Assembly: GCF_015024225.1 (NCBI RefSeq)
Contig: NZ_JACJGM010000036.1
Span: forward strand, 1 to 59,681
DNA length: 59,681 bases
Origin: Nocardioides lijunqiniae
Lineage (GTDB): Bacteria; Actinomycetota; Actinomycetes; Propionibacteriales; Nocardioidaceae
Direction of reading: 5' to 3'
Part shown: in pieces, positions 1-8,088 of the stretch
Numbering within the stretch: the first letter of the stretch is position 1
Layout: each line of letters begins with the position of its first letter
Made by a program: the position numbers and the translations under genes
Notes under the pieces: generated by a model
What the model was told of the DNA's origin: nothing
What the model saw: the letters and a program-made list of their open reading frames with translations, nothing else
Databases searched by the model: none

Positions 1-323
1 TCGGCGCGCCGCGCCTCCTCGAGGAGGACGCCCAGCTCCAGCGCGTCGACGTCGTGGCCGGGCAGGCCCAGCGCGTAGCCCTGCTCCGTGCGCCGTACGG
101 CGTCGGGCGCGGTCTGCGCCCGCACCCGGGAGACCACCACCTGCAGGGCCTTGCCCGGCACCGCCGGGCGCTCGTCCGCGCCCCAGACCCGCTCGACCAG
201 CGTCGCGTCGCCGACGGCGCGCCCGCCGGCGGCCGCCAGCGCGGCGAGGAGTGCGTGCGCCCGCTCCCCCGTGACCGGGGCGCCCCGCCAGGTCACGGCG
301 TCGAGCAGGGCCAGCACGCTCAT
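1..323 (-). CDS. SARP/BTAD-type transcriptional regulator, N-terminal part (runs off window)
   Basis: Only the first 107 or so residues are inside the window. They read as an OmpR/SARP-type winged-helix DNA-binding domain: a short beta start (MSVLALLDAVTWRG), the helix pair around HALLAALAAAGG, then VERVWGADERPAVPGKALQVVVSRVR and the wing TEQGYALGLP. The following DVDALELGVLLEEARRA is the usual entry into a bacterial transcriptional activator (BTAD) domain. The ATG lies 4 nt past the pheT stop, so it is probably translated as the last gene of the pheS-pheT unit. The rest of the protein (BTAD only, or with ATPase/TPR) cannot be seen. The family call is fairly firm; the target is unknown. Confidence 0.75.
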   Translation of the reverse strand, partial: MSVLALLDAVTWRGAPVTGERAHALLAALAAAGGRAVGDATLVERVWGADERPAVPGKALQVVVSRVRAQTAPDAVRRTEQGYALGLPGHDVDALELGVLLEEARRA

Positions 324-327
324 CCCA

Positions 328-2808
328 TCAGCGCTGGACCGCGCCGCACCTGGCAGCGGCGACGGCGACGGCCGCGTCGCGCGCGGCGCCGGTCTCCTCC
401 TCGGTGAGGGTCCGGTCGCCGGCGCGGAAGCGCAGGGCGAAGGCCAGCGACTTGCGGCCCGCGCCGACCTGGTCGCCGGTGTAGACGTCGAAGAGCCGGA
501 TCGACTCCAGCAGCCCGCCCGCGCCCTCGCGCAGCGCCTCCTCGACCGCCGCCACGGTGGTGGTCGCGTCGACCACCAGCGCGACGTCCTCCTTGGCGAG
601 GGGGTACGTCGAGAGCGCGGGGCCGGCGACGACGTCGACCGCGCGGCTCATCAGGTGGTCGAGGTCGAGCTCGAGCGCCGCGCTGCGCGGGGGCAGCCCG
701 AAGGCCTTGCAGACCTTGGGGTGCAGCTCCCCGGCGTGACCGATCTCGACGCCGTCGACCTCGAGGCGCGCGCAGCGACCCGGGTGCCACGGCTCGCGGG
801 CCGCGGAGACGACCTCGAGCGGCACGCCCAGGTCGGAGGCGACCCGGCGCACCAGCGCGATGCTGTCGGCCCACCCGCTCTCGCGGCCCGAGCCCCACCA
901 GCCGGGTCGCTCGGACTCGCCCGACAGCACGACCGCGAGGAAGAGCGGCTGGCGCGGGAGCACCTCGAGCAGCTTCTCGAGCTCGGCGTCGCTGGGACGC
1001 AGGTCGACGCCGTAGATGGGCGCGGGACCGCGGTCGACCGGGAAGGCGACGGTGCCGGTCTCGAAGAGCGCCACCCCGGGGGCGCCGCGGCCCAGGTTGC
1101 GCGCGGCGGCCTTGAGCAGGCCGGGCAGGAGCGTCGTCGTGTAGGACGGCTCCTCCGAGGAGATGGGGTTGGCCAGCGTCACCGTGCGCCGCAGGACGTC
1201 GTCGGGCGGCAGGCCCAGGTCGTCGAAGGTCTGCTCGCCGACGAACGGGAAGCTCACGACCTCGACGCAGCCGGCACCCGCGAGGAGACGCCCGACGCGA
1301 CGGCGCAGCCGCTGCTCGCGGGTCAGACCCCGGCCGGCCGCCTCGCGCGGCAGCACGGAGGGCACCTGGTCGTAGCCGACCACGCGCGCGACCTCCTCGA
1401 CGAGGTCGTAGGGGTCGGTGACGTCCGGCCGCCAGGTCGGCGGGACGACGGTGAGGCGCTCGCCCTGCACGGTCACCGCGCAGCCGACCGCCTCGAGGTG
1501 GGCCACGGCGGTCTCGGCCGGGATCGGCATGCCGCTGATGCGCGCCGGGAGGTCGGCGTCGATCTCGATGGTGGGCGAGGACGGCACGACGCCGACGAGG
1601 GTGGCTCCGGGCTCGACGGTGCCGCCGCCGTACGTCGCCAGCAGCTCGGCGACCCGGTCGGCTGCCACCGCGGGCAGGAGCGGGTCGACGCCGCGCTCGT
1701 TGCGCTTGCCGGCCTCCGACGACAGCTTGTGGCGCTTGCCGGTGCGGAACATCGAGACGGCGTCCCAGTGGGCGGCCTCGATGACCACGTGGGTGGTCGT
1801 CTCGGAGAGCTCGGTGCTGGCGCCGCCCATGACGCCGGCCAGGCCGATGGGCCCGGAGCCGTCGACGATGACCAGGTCGTCGGAGGAGAGCACGCGACGG
1901 GCCCCGTCGAGCGTCGTCAGGCGCTCGCCCTCGGCCGCGCGGCGCACGTGGATCGCGCCGTCGAGCTTGTCACCGTCGTAGCCGTGGATGGGCTGGCCGA
2001 GCTCGAGCATGACGTAGTTGGTGACGTCGACGCCCAGCGAGATCGGGCGCATCCCGGCCTGCTGGATGCGTCGTGCCATCCAGGCCGGGGTCGGCGCGGT
2101 GGCGTCGAAGCCGGTCACCCGGCGCGCCGCGAAGACCGGGCACCCCTCGGGGTCGTCGATGATGACGGGGTAGCCGTCGGCGTCGGGCTCGGGCACCTCG
2201 CGCGCGGCGGGGTCGTGGAACGGCACGCCGAAGCCGAGCGCGGCCTCGCGGGCGACGCCGCGCAGCGAGAGGGCGTAGGCGCGGTCGGGGTTGATCTCGA
2301 ACTCGATGATCTCCTCGTCGAGGCCGAGCACGCCGAACGCGCTGTCTCCCGGCTCTCCGGCGTCGGCCGGCAGGACGATGATGCCGTCGTGGTCCTCGCC
2401 CAGGCCCAGCTCGGCCGCGGAGCAGATCATCCCGGCCGAGACGTGGCCGTAGGTCTTGCGCGCCGAGATCGCGAAGCCGCCGGGCAGCACGCCGCCGGGG
2501 AGCACGACCACGACCAGGTCGCCCGGGGCGAAGTTGTGGGCGCCGCAGACGATGCCCTGCGGCTCACCGCTGCCGTTGGCGTCGCCGACGTCGACGGAGC
2601 ACCAGTTGATGGTCTTGCCGTTCTTCTGCGGCTCGGGCTCCATCGTGAGCACGCGGCCGACCACGAGCGGGCCGGTGATGGCGGCGCCGGGCGCGTCGAT
2701 CGCCTCGAGCTTGAGCCCGAGCGCGGTCAGCCGGTCGGTGAGGGTCTCGGTGGTGACGTCGGCGGGCAGGTCGACGAGCTCCCGGATCCAGGAGACGGGG
2801 GTCTTCAT
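328..2808 (-). CDS. pheT: phenylalanyl-tRNA synthetase beta subunit
   Basis: This is the beta subunit of the cytoplasmic alpha2-beta2 PheRS that charges tRNA-Phe. The 826-residue length is normal for bacterial PheT. The order of domains is typical: N-terminal start MKTPVSWIRELVDLP, an EMAP-like tRNA-binding fold (about residues 45-155, including GIVCGAHNF), B3/B4 editing region (about 210-390), B5 domain (about 410-480), the catalytic-like core and a C-terminal FDX-ACB anticodon-binding domain (about 735-826, ending after LTEEETGAARDAAVAVA). It starts 2 nt after the pheS stop, so the subunits are co-translated. Nothing appears truncated. Confidence 0.97.
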   Translation of the reverse strand: MKTPVSWIRELVDLPADVTTETLTDRLTALGLKLEAIDAPGAAITGPLVVGRVLTMEPEPQKNGKTINWCSVDVGDANGSGEPQGIVCGAHNFAPGDLVVVVLPGGVLPGGFAISARKTYGHVSAGMICSAAELGLGEDHDGIIVLPADAGEPGDSAFGVLGLDEEIIEFEINPDRAYALSLRGVAREAALGFGVPFHDPAAREVPEPDADGYPVIIDDPEGCPVFAARRVTGFDATAPTPAWMARRIQQAGMRPISLGVDVTNYVMLELGQPIHGYDGDKLDGAIHVRRAAEGERLTTLDGARRVLSSDDLVIVDGSGPIGLAGVMGGASTELSETTTHVVIEAAHWDAVSMFRTGKRHKLSSEAGKRNERGVDPLLPAVAADRVAELLATYGGGTVEPGATLVGVVPSSPTIEIDADLPARISGMPIPAETAVAHLEAVGCAVTVQGERLTVVPPTWRPDVTDPYDLVEEVARVVGYDQVPSVLPREAAGRGLTREQRLRRRVGRLLAGAGCVEVVSFPFVGEQTFDDLGLPPDDVLRRTVTLANPISSEEPSYTTTLLPGLLKAAARNLGRGAPGVALFETGTVAFPVDRGPAPIYGVDLRPSDAELEKLLEVLPRQPLFLAVVLSGESERPGWWGSGRESGWADSIALVRRVASDLGVPLEVVSAAREPWHPGRCARLEVDGVEIGHAGELHPKVCKAFGLPPRSAALELDLDHLMSRAVDVVAGPALSTYPLAKEDVALVVDATTTVAAVEEALREGAGGLLESIRLFDVYTGDQVGAGRKSLAFALRFRAGDRTLTEEETGAARDAAVAVAAARCGAVQR

Positions 2809-2810
2809 GC

Positions 2811-3923
2811 CTACAGCTCGCTTCCGAAGGCGGTGGTGAACCGGACGTCACCCTCGAAGAGGGCGCGGAGGTCCTCGAGGCCGTGACGGAACATCAGGGT
2901 GCGGTCGATGCCCATGCCGAAGGCGAAGCCGGAGTAGCGCTCGGGGTCGACCCCGCAGGCGACCAGGACGCGGGGGTTGACCACGCCGCAGCCGCCCCAC
3001 TCGATCCAGCCCTCGCCGCGACACGTGCGGCAGGTGTCGGCGCCGGACTCGTCGAGCCCGCTGCCGCGGCACACGAAGCAGACCAGGTCGACCTCGGCGC
3101 TGGGCTCGGTGAAGGGGAAGTACGACGGGCGGAAGCGGGTCGTGATGCCCTCCCCGAACATCGCGGTGGCGAAGTGGTCGAGGGTGCCCTTGAGGTGGGC
3201 CATGGAGATGCCCTCGTCGATGGCGAGGCCCTCGACCTGGTGGAACATCGGGCTGTGCGTGGCGTCGTACTCGTCGGTGCGGAAGACCCGCCCGGGGCAC
3301 ACGACGTAGATCGGGGGCTCGCGGGTCAGCATCGTGCGCGCCTGGACCGGCGAGGTGTGCGTGCGCAGCACGAGGTGGTCCTCGGCCGGCGAGGTCCAGA
3401 ACGTGTCCTGCATCGTGCGGGCGGGGTGGTCGGGGCCGAGGTTGAGGGCGTCGAAGTTGAGCCACTCGGCCTCGATGACCGGGCCCTCGGCGACCTCCCA
3501 GCCCATCGCCACGAAGATGTCGGCGATCAGCTCGGACCCGGTGGTGATCGGGTGGCGGGCGCCGAGCGGCAGTCGGTCGGTCGGGACGGTGACGTCGACG
3601 GTCTCCTCGACGAGCATCCGCTCCTCGTGCTCGGCCTCCAGGACCGCCTGGCGGGCCGCGAGGGCCTGGTTGACGGCTCCGCGCGCCTGGCCGAGCCGCT
3701 GCCCGGCCTCCTTCCGGGCCTGCGGCGGCAGGGCCCCGATCTCGCGGTTGGCCAGCGCCAGCGGCGAGCGGTCCCCCGCGTGCTCGAGACGGGCCTGCTT
3801 GAGCTGCTCGAGGTCGCCGGCCGCGGCGAACGCCGCCAGCGCGGCGTCACGGGCGGCCTCGACCTCTTCGGGCTGCAAGGTGCTGACCTCCACGGGGTCG
3901 TAGTCGGTATTGGGTCCGGACAC
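2811..3923 (-). CDS. pheS: phenylalanyl-tRNA synthetase alpha subunit
   Basis: This is the catalytic alpha subunit of PheRS (370 aa). Residues about 20-105 form the N-terminal coiled-coil arm. The class II core follows, with TMQDTFW (170-176), the FRTDEYDATHSPMFHQVEG motif 2 region (214-232) and motif 3 GMGIDRTLMFRHG (336-348). Between them is a four-cysteine insert, CFVC (282-285) and CRTC (298-301), each followed by a RGxG-type turn, so it resembles paired CxxCxGxG zinc knuckles. The start is GTG at 3923. A TAGACT -10 box lies 7 nt upstream and no Shine-Dalgarno is seen, which suggests a leaderless mRNA. Confidence 0.97.
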   Translation of the reverse strand: MSGPNTDYDPVEVSTLQPEEVEAARDAALAAFAAAGDLEQLKQARLEHAGDRSPLALANREIGALPPQARKEAGQRLGQARGAVNQALAARQAVLEAEHEERMLVEETVDVTVPTDRLPLGARHPITTGSELIADIFVAMGWEVAEGPVIEAEWLNFDALNLGPDHPARTMQDTFWTSPAEDHLVLRTHTSPVQARTMLTREPPIYVVCPGRVFRTDEYDATHSPMFHQVEGLAIDEGISMAHLKGTLDHFATAMFGEGITTRFRPSYFPFTEPSAEVDLVCFVCRGSGLDESGADTCRTCRGEGWIEWGGCGVVNPRVLVACGVDPERYSGFAFGMGIDRTLMFRHGLEDLRALFEGDVRFTTAFGSEL

Positions 3924-3930
3924 GGGGTGA

Positions 3931-3936
3931 AGTCTA
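3931..3936 (-). promoter_or_regulatory. -10 box for leaderless pheS
   Basis: TAGACT on the minus strand, 7 nt before the pheS GTG. This spacing puts the expected transcription start on or next to the start codon. No convincing -35 was seen. The same arrangement recurs at several other genes in the window. Confidence 0.55.
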
Positions 3937-3991
3937 GGAACGTCGCCCGGCGCGGCGCGAACCGGTTCTCCTGCGTCTCACCGGGCGCGTC

Positions 3992-5026
3992 TCACCGGGC
4001 GGCGCTCGCCGGGGGCGTCGCGGGGGCGGGCGCGCTCTCGCGCACCACCAGCCGGTGCGGCACCGCCACGTCGCGTCCCGGCAGCGCGTGGTCGCGCATC
4101 CGCTCGTCGAGGCAGGCCAGCGCGAGCTCGGCCAGGCGCTCCTTGTCGGGGGCGACGGTGGTGATGCTGGGCACCGAGTAGCGCCCGGCCTCGATGTCGT
4201 CGAAGCCCACCAGCGCGACGTCGTCGGGCACCCGCAGGCCCAGGTCGGCGCAGGCCCGGAGCGCGCCGAGGGCCAGCTGGTCGGTGAAGCAGAACAGCGC
4301 GTCCGGCAGCGCCTCCAGCTCGGCCAGGCGCCGCATCGCGTCCGCGCCGTCCTGGTGGTGGAGCCGCTCCACGGGGACGTGGAGGCGCTCGTCGTCGGCG
4401 ACCCCGGCCTCGGCGAGGGCGTCGCGGTAGCCGGCGAGGCGCTGGCGCGCCGTCTCGTTGCGCAGGTGCGGCTGGACCCCGACGGCGGCGATCCGGCGGC
4501 GGCCGGAGGCCAGCAGGTGGCGCGTGGCGCCGGCAGCGGCAAGGCGGTTGTCGACCGCGACGTGGTCGACGGTCCCGACGCCGGGCTGCTCCCCCAGCAT
4601 CACCACCGGGGGCGCGGCCGAGCGGCGCGAGACCTCGTCGGCGGTCATCGACCAGGGGCTGAAGATGACGCCGTCGACGCCCTGGCCCCGCGCACCGTCG
4701 AGGAGCTGCCGCTCGCGCGGGCCGCTGCCGTCGGTCTGCTCGATGTGGACGGTCCAGCCCCGTGCCTCGGCCGCCCTCACGACGTGGGCCGCGAGCTCGG
4801 CGAAGTACGGCGAGTCGATCTCCGGCACGACCAGCCCGATGACCTCCGACCGGCCCCGGCGCAGCGCCCGAGCGGCGACGTTGGGCCGGTAGCCCAGCTC
4901 CTCGATGGCCGAGAGCACGCGGTCCCGCGTGCCCGCCGCCACAACCTCGGGGGTGTTGACGACGTTGGACACCGTGCGCACCGACACCCCGGCGCGGACG
5001 GCGACGTCCTTGAGATTCGCAGGCAT
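3992..5026 (-). CDS. LacI-family transcriptional repressor
   Basis: A 344-residue LacI/GalR repressor. The N-terminal helix-turn-helix and hinge are clear: MPANLKDVAVRAGVSVRTVS followed by NVVNTPEVVAAGTRDRVLSA and LGYRPNVAARALR. The rest is a periplasmic-binding-protein-like effector domain (VIGLVVPEIDSPYFAEL, VDGVIFSP, VALVGFDDIEAGRYSVPSITTV). The ATG at 5026 is chosen because it begins the domain and has AGGAGGT upstream; the frame stays open further upstream but that stretch does not look like protein. It is divergent from the dioxygenase-like gene at 5118, across a promoter with a perfect TTGCAACGTTGCAA palindrome, so it probably controls that gene and itself. The effector, presumably a sugar or polyol, is unknown. 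Confidence 0.92.
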   Translation of the reverse strand: MPANLKDVAVRAGVSVRTVSNVVNTPEVVAAGTRDRVLSAIEELGYRPNVAARALRRGRSEVIGLVVPEIDSPYFAELAAHVVRAAEARGWTVHIEQTDGSGPRERQLLDGARGQGVDGVIFSPWSMTADEVSRRSAAPPVVMLGEQPGVGTVDHVAVDNRLAAAGATRHLLASGRRRIAAVGVQPHLRNETARQRLAGYRDALAEAGVADDERLHVPVERLHHQDGADAMRRLAELEALPDALFCFTDQLALGALRACADLGLRVPDDVALVGFDDIEAGRYSVPSITTVAPDKERLAELALACLDERMRDHALPGRDVAVPHRLVVRESAPAPATPPASAAR

Positions 5027-5067
5027 GAATTTCCGACCTCCTGGGCCCAGGCTATTGCAACGTGGCA

Positions 5068-5081
5068 TTGCAACGTTGCAA
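5068..5081. promoter_or_regulatory. LacI-type operator palindrome
   Basis: TTGCAACGTTGCAA is a perfect 14-bp palindrome with the central CG typical of LacI/GalR operators. A degenerate copy (TTGCAACGTGGCA) precedes it at 5055-5067, giving a tandem arrangement with 13-bp period. It lies 42 bp upstream of the repressor start and 37 bp upstream of the dioxygenase start. Binding by the adjacent LacI protein is inferred. Confidence 0.75.
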
Positions 5082-5083
5082 AC

Positions 5084-5098
5084 TGGTGTCAGACACCA
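5084..5098. promoter_or_regulatory. second perfect inverted repeat in the divergent promoter
   Basis: TGGTGTC-A-GACACCA is a perfect 7-1-7 inverted repeat, 2 bp after the first palindrome and 19 bp before the ATG at 5118. It may be a second operator or a hairpin in the 5' end of the dioxygenase mRNA. Its sequence differs from the TTGCAACG repeat, so a different protein could bind it. Confidence 0.5.
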
Positions 5099-5117
5099 CG
5101 ATCTCCAAGGAGCACTG

Positions 5118-5954
5118 ATGACGACCACCGCAGCACTCGACGTCCCGATCGACACCGACGCCATCTCGTCCGCCATCCAGACCGACGGCATCACCGCCGC
5201 GAAGCAGGCCTTCTCCCGCGAGTGGGTCGAGCAGCTGCGCGAGGACGTGGAGGCCGCCTTCGACGAGGCCCGCTCCCGCGAGGGCGGCGCGGTCGGCCGC
5301 GGTCCCAACCGCTACTACGTCGAGATCCACCCGGAGGCGCTGCGCGGCTTCGTCGACCTGGTCGACCACCCGTGGGTGCGCGCGGTCTGCGAGAGCGTGC
5401 TCGGTCCCGACTACCAGATCGTGGAGGTCGGCTTCGACATCCCGTTCGCCGGCGCCGTCAACCAGCCCTGGCACCGCGACTTCCCGAGCCCGCGCGAGAC
5501 GCTCGAGGAGCGGCGCCTCACGTCGCTGGCCTTCAACGTCACCTGCGTCGACACCGCGGAGGACATGGGTCCCTTCGAGGTCGCGCCCGGCACCCACTGG
5601 GACACCGGGGAGGACTTCGAGCACGGCATGTTCCCGCCCAAGTCGGCCTACTCCCGCTACGAGGAGCTGGCCGTGCGCAAGTACCCCCAGATGGGCGACA
5701 TCTCGGCGCGCTCCGCGCTGACGGTCCACCGCGGCACCCAGAACCACTCCGAGAAGTCGCGCCCGGTCCTGGTCCTGGGCATCGACGCCCCGGGCGCCGG
5801 CAACGACGAGAAGCACGACCTCGCCGTGACCAAGGCGTTCTGGGAGGCGCTGCCGGAGCGGGTCCGCGCGCACCTGTCCTGCCCCGTCGTCGACGAGCTC
5901 ACGCCGATCACCCAGAAGCACACGATCGAGGGCCTGGTGATGGGCGAGGCCTGA
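5118..5954 (+). CDS. phytanoyl-CoA dioxygenase (PhyH) family oxygenase
   Basis: A 278-residue Fe(II)/2-oxoglutarate-dependent oxygenase of the PhyH family. The metal triad is visible: H119-R-D121 in QPWHRDF and a distal H204 in LTVHRGTQNHSEKSR, with R215 in the usual 2-oxoglutarate-binding position. GPFEVAPGTHWD is the typical strand-turn before the C-terminal half of the jelly roll. The ATG at 5118 has AAGGAG at a good distance; the open frame upstream runs through the operators and is not coding. Substrate is unknown: PhyH enzymes hydroxylate lipids, amino acids and small metabolites. Control by the divergent LacI repressor suggests a carbohydrate-linked substrate or inducer. Confidence 0.9.
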   Translation: MTTTAALDVPIDTDAISSAIQTDGITAAKQAFSREWVEQLREDVEAAFDEARSREGGAVGRGPNRYYVEIHPEALRGFVDLVDHPWVRAVCESVLGPDYQIVEVGFDIPFAGAVNQPWHRDFPSPRETLEERRLTSLAFNVTCVDTAEDMGPFEVAPGTHWDTGEDFEHGMFPPKSAYSRYEELAVRKYPQMGDISARSALTVHRGTQNHSEKSRPVLVLGIDAPGAGNDEKHDLAVTKAFWEALPERVRAHLSCPVVDELTPITQKHTIEGLVMGEA

Positions 5955-5978
5955 GCCTCCCCCGCCCCGCACACGCGA

Positions 5979-6012
5979 CGACGCCCGCCACCTGGTCAGG
6001 TGGCGGGCGTCG
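5979..6012. terminator. bidirectional terminator hairpin
   Basis: A perfect inverted repeat with 16-bp arms (5979-5994 and 5997-6012) around a GT centre lies between the convergent dioxygenase gene (+) and the last ABC permease gene (-). There is no U-tract, as is common in high-GC actinobacterial terminators. Confidence 0.85.
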
Positions 6013-6076
6013 CTGCGTCATTGGTGGGCCCGGGGTGAGTCCAGGTGAGTCCCGGGATGCTGCGTCGTCGAGGTCG

Positions 6077-7084
6077 CTAGGTGCGCTCGGCGCGGGTCAG
6101 CCACCGCTGCAGCGTCACCACGCCCAGCAGGATGCTGCCACTCACGACGGCCTGCCAGTCGGAGTCGAGCGACCCGACCTGGTTGATGACGTTCTTGATG
6201 ACCTGGAGCAGCAGCACGCCGATCAGGCTGCCGAGGATCGTCCCGGCGCCACCGGTGAGCAGCGTGCCGCCCAGCACCACGGCGGCGATCGCCTCGAGCT
6301 CGAGGCCCACGCCGAGGATGGTCACGCCCGAGGAGGTGTAGGAGGCGATCATGATGCCGCCGAAGCCGGCCAGGAGCGCGGAGGCGACGTAGGTCAGGAC
6401 CTTGGTGCGCTGCACCGGCAGGCCCATCAGCTCCGCGGCGTCCTCCTGCCCGCCGATGGCCAGCACCGAGGCGCCGTAGGACGTGCGGTGCAGGACCAGC
6501 GCGCCGATCGCGAAGAACAGCACCACCAGGAGGACCGGGTAGGGCACCCCGAGCAGGTCGCTCTGGGCGAGCTTGCGGAACGACGAGCCGGCCGGGACCT
6601 TGTAGGTCTTGGCGCCCTCGTCGGTCAGCAGGAGCAGCAGTCCGCGGGCGAAGAGCAGTCCGGCCAGCGTCACGATGAACGGCGGCAGGCCACCGCGCGC
6701 GATCACCAGGCCCTGCACCAGCCCGATCAGGCCGCACACGCCGAGCGGGAGCGCGAACGCCACGAGCGTGCCGTGCTGCGAGCCCCAGGCCGCCAGCACG
6801 CCGCCGAGGGCGAACACGCTGCCGACCGAGAGGTCGATGCCGCCGGTCATGATCACGAACGTCATGCCGAGCGCGAGCATGGCCAGGAACGACGCCTGCA
6901 CCGCGATGCCGGTGAGGTTGCCGCGGCTCAGGAACGAGTCGAAGCTGAAGCTGGCGACCACCATGACGAGCACGAAGATCGCAAAGGCTCCCTGGCGCTG
7001 CACCAGGGCGGCGAACCGCGCCCGGGAGGCCATGGCGGCCTCCGGGGAGTTCGTCGTGGCCGGGTCCACCTCGGTGGCGCTCAT
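6077..7084 (-). CDS. sugar ABC transporter permease (YjfF/RbsC-like)
   Basis: A 335-residue inner-membrane permease of the ribose/galactofuranose type (branched-chain-like BPD_transp_2 fold). About nine hydrophobic segments are visible, with conserved GMTFVIMTGGIDLSVGSVFAL near residue 90 and the coupling-loop region EDAAELMGLPVQRTKVLTYV near 215-235. It is the last gene of a four-gene operon and starts inside the previous permease gene with a 4-nt ATGA overlap. Two different permeases with one fused ATPase and one binding protein match the layout of the E. coli YtfQ-YtfR-YtfT-YjfF system. Substrate assignment is by analogy only. Confidence 0.9.
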   Translation of the reverse strand: MSATEVDPATTNSPEAAMASRARFAALVQRQGAFAIFVLVMVVASFSFDSFLSRGNLTGIAVQASFLAMLALGMTFVIMTGGIDLSVGSVFALGGVLAAWGSQHGTLVAFALPLGVCGLIGLVQGLVIARGGLPPFIVTLAGLLFARGLLLLLTDEGAKTYKVPAGSSFRKLAQSDLLGVPYPVLLVVLFFAIGALVLHRTSYGASVLAIGGQEDAAELMGLPVQRTKVLTYVASALLAGFGGIMIASYTSSGVTILGVGLELEAIAAVVLGGTLLTGGAGTILGSLIGVLLLQVIKNVINQVGSLDSDWQAVVSGSILLGVVTLQRWLTRAERT

Positions 7085-8088
7085 GTCTTCCTCGACTTTC
7101 TGGTCGTGCCGCGGCCCAGCTGGACGTAGACCGCCGCGATGACGATGACGGCCTGCACGATCTGGGCCCAGGAGTCCTGGATGTTGTGGAAGATCAGCGT
7201 CGCGGTGATGAGCTGCATCAGCAGCGCGCCCGCGACGGTGCCCAGGATGCGCACCTGGCCGCCGGAGAGCGGGGTGCCGCCGATGACGACCGCGGTGATC
7301 GCCGAGAGCTCCATGAGCAGCCCCAGCTTGGTCGGGTCGCTGGCCTGCGAGCGGGCGGCCAGCAGGATCCCGGCCATGGCGGCGAGCAGGCCCGAGACGA
7401 CGTACGTCGTGACCAGCACGCGCTTGACAGGCAAGCCGGCCAGCTCGGCGGCCAGCTTGTTGCCGCCGATGGCGACCAGCTGACGGCCGTAGGTGGTCCT
7501 CCGCACCACGAGGCCCACGACGACCGCGATGACCGCCGCGATGGCGACGACGTAGGGGATCCCGAGGATGCTGCCGGTGCCGAGCTCGCGGAAGCTCTCG
7601 TCGCGGATGCTCTTGATCTGCCCGCCGAAGAGGTTGGCGACCCCGCGCCCGGCGACCATCAGGCCGAGGGTGGCCACGATCGGCTGCACGCCGACGTGGG
7701 CGACCAGGACGCCCGCGATGAGGCCGACCACGACCCCGGCCGCCAGCGAGATCCCGATCGAGACGCCGGTGCCGTAGCCGATGTAGAGCGGGATCAGCGC
7801 CGCCGCGAGCGCCATGACGGCGCCGACGGACAGGTCGATGCCCTCGGTGCCGATTACCAGCGCCATGCCCAGCGCCACGATCAGCACCGGCGCGACCTGG
7901 ACGAGCTGCAGTCGCAGGGTGCCCTCGGTGGCGAAGTTGTCGGTGAAGAGCAGGTTGAAGAGCAGCAGCAGCACGAGGGCGACGAACACGCCGTTGCGGC
8001 GCACCCAGTCGCTGTCGACGCGCCGGCTCCGCCCCGAGCTCTCCGGTGCGGACGCCCCCGTGGTGGCGGGGCTCGCGGTGTCGGTCAC
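7081..8088 (-). CDS. sugar ABC transporter permease (YtfT/RbsC-like)
   Basis: The second 335-residue permease of the operon, with the same fold as its neighbour but clearly diverged. A cytoplasmic N-terminus rich in Ser/Pro/Arg is followed by about nine membrane spans. GMALVIGTEGIDLSVGAVMAL and LAAELAGLPVKRVLVTTYV mark the conserved cores. It presumably pairs with the downstream permease as a heterodimeric channel energised by the fused ATPase. It overlaps both neighbours by 4 nt, so translation is coupled along the operon. Confidence 0.9.
   Translation of the reverse strand: MTDTASPATTGASAPESSGRSRRVDSDWVRRNGVFVALVLLLLFNLLFTDNFATEGTLRLQLVQVAPVLIVALGMALVIGTEGIDLSVGAVMALAAALIPLYIGYGTGVSIGISLAAGVVVGLIAGVLVAHVGVQPIVATLGLMVAGRGVANLFGGQIKSIRDESFRELGTGSILGIPYVVAIAAVIAVVVGLVVRRTTYGRQLVAIGGNKLAAELAGLPVKRVLVTTYVVSGLLAAMAGILLAARSQASDPTKLGLLMELSAITAVVIGGTPLSGGQVRILGTVAGALLMQLITATLIFHNIQDSWAQIVQAVIVIAAVYVQLGRGTTRKSRKT

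Noticed and set aside
88..2886. Very long open frame opposite pheT (and similar ones opposite carB, priA, ribBA and metK)
   Set aside because: It is the complement of a clear housekeeping gene. The high third-position GC removes stop codons on the opposite strand, and the translation is low-complexity Arg/Ala/Gly/Asp without any domain.
3924..3991. Possible T-box or attenuator before pheS
   Set aside because: The gap to the LacI gene is 68 nt and the -10 box sits 7 nt from the start codon, leaving no leader.
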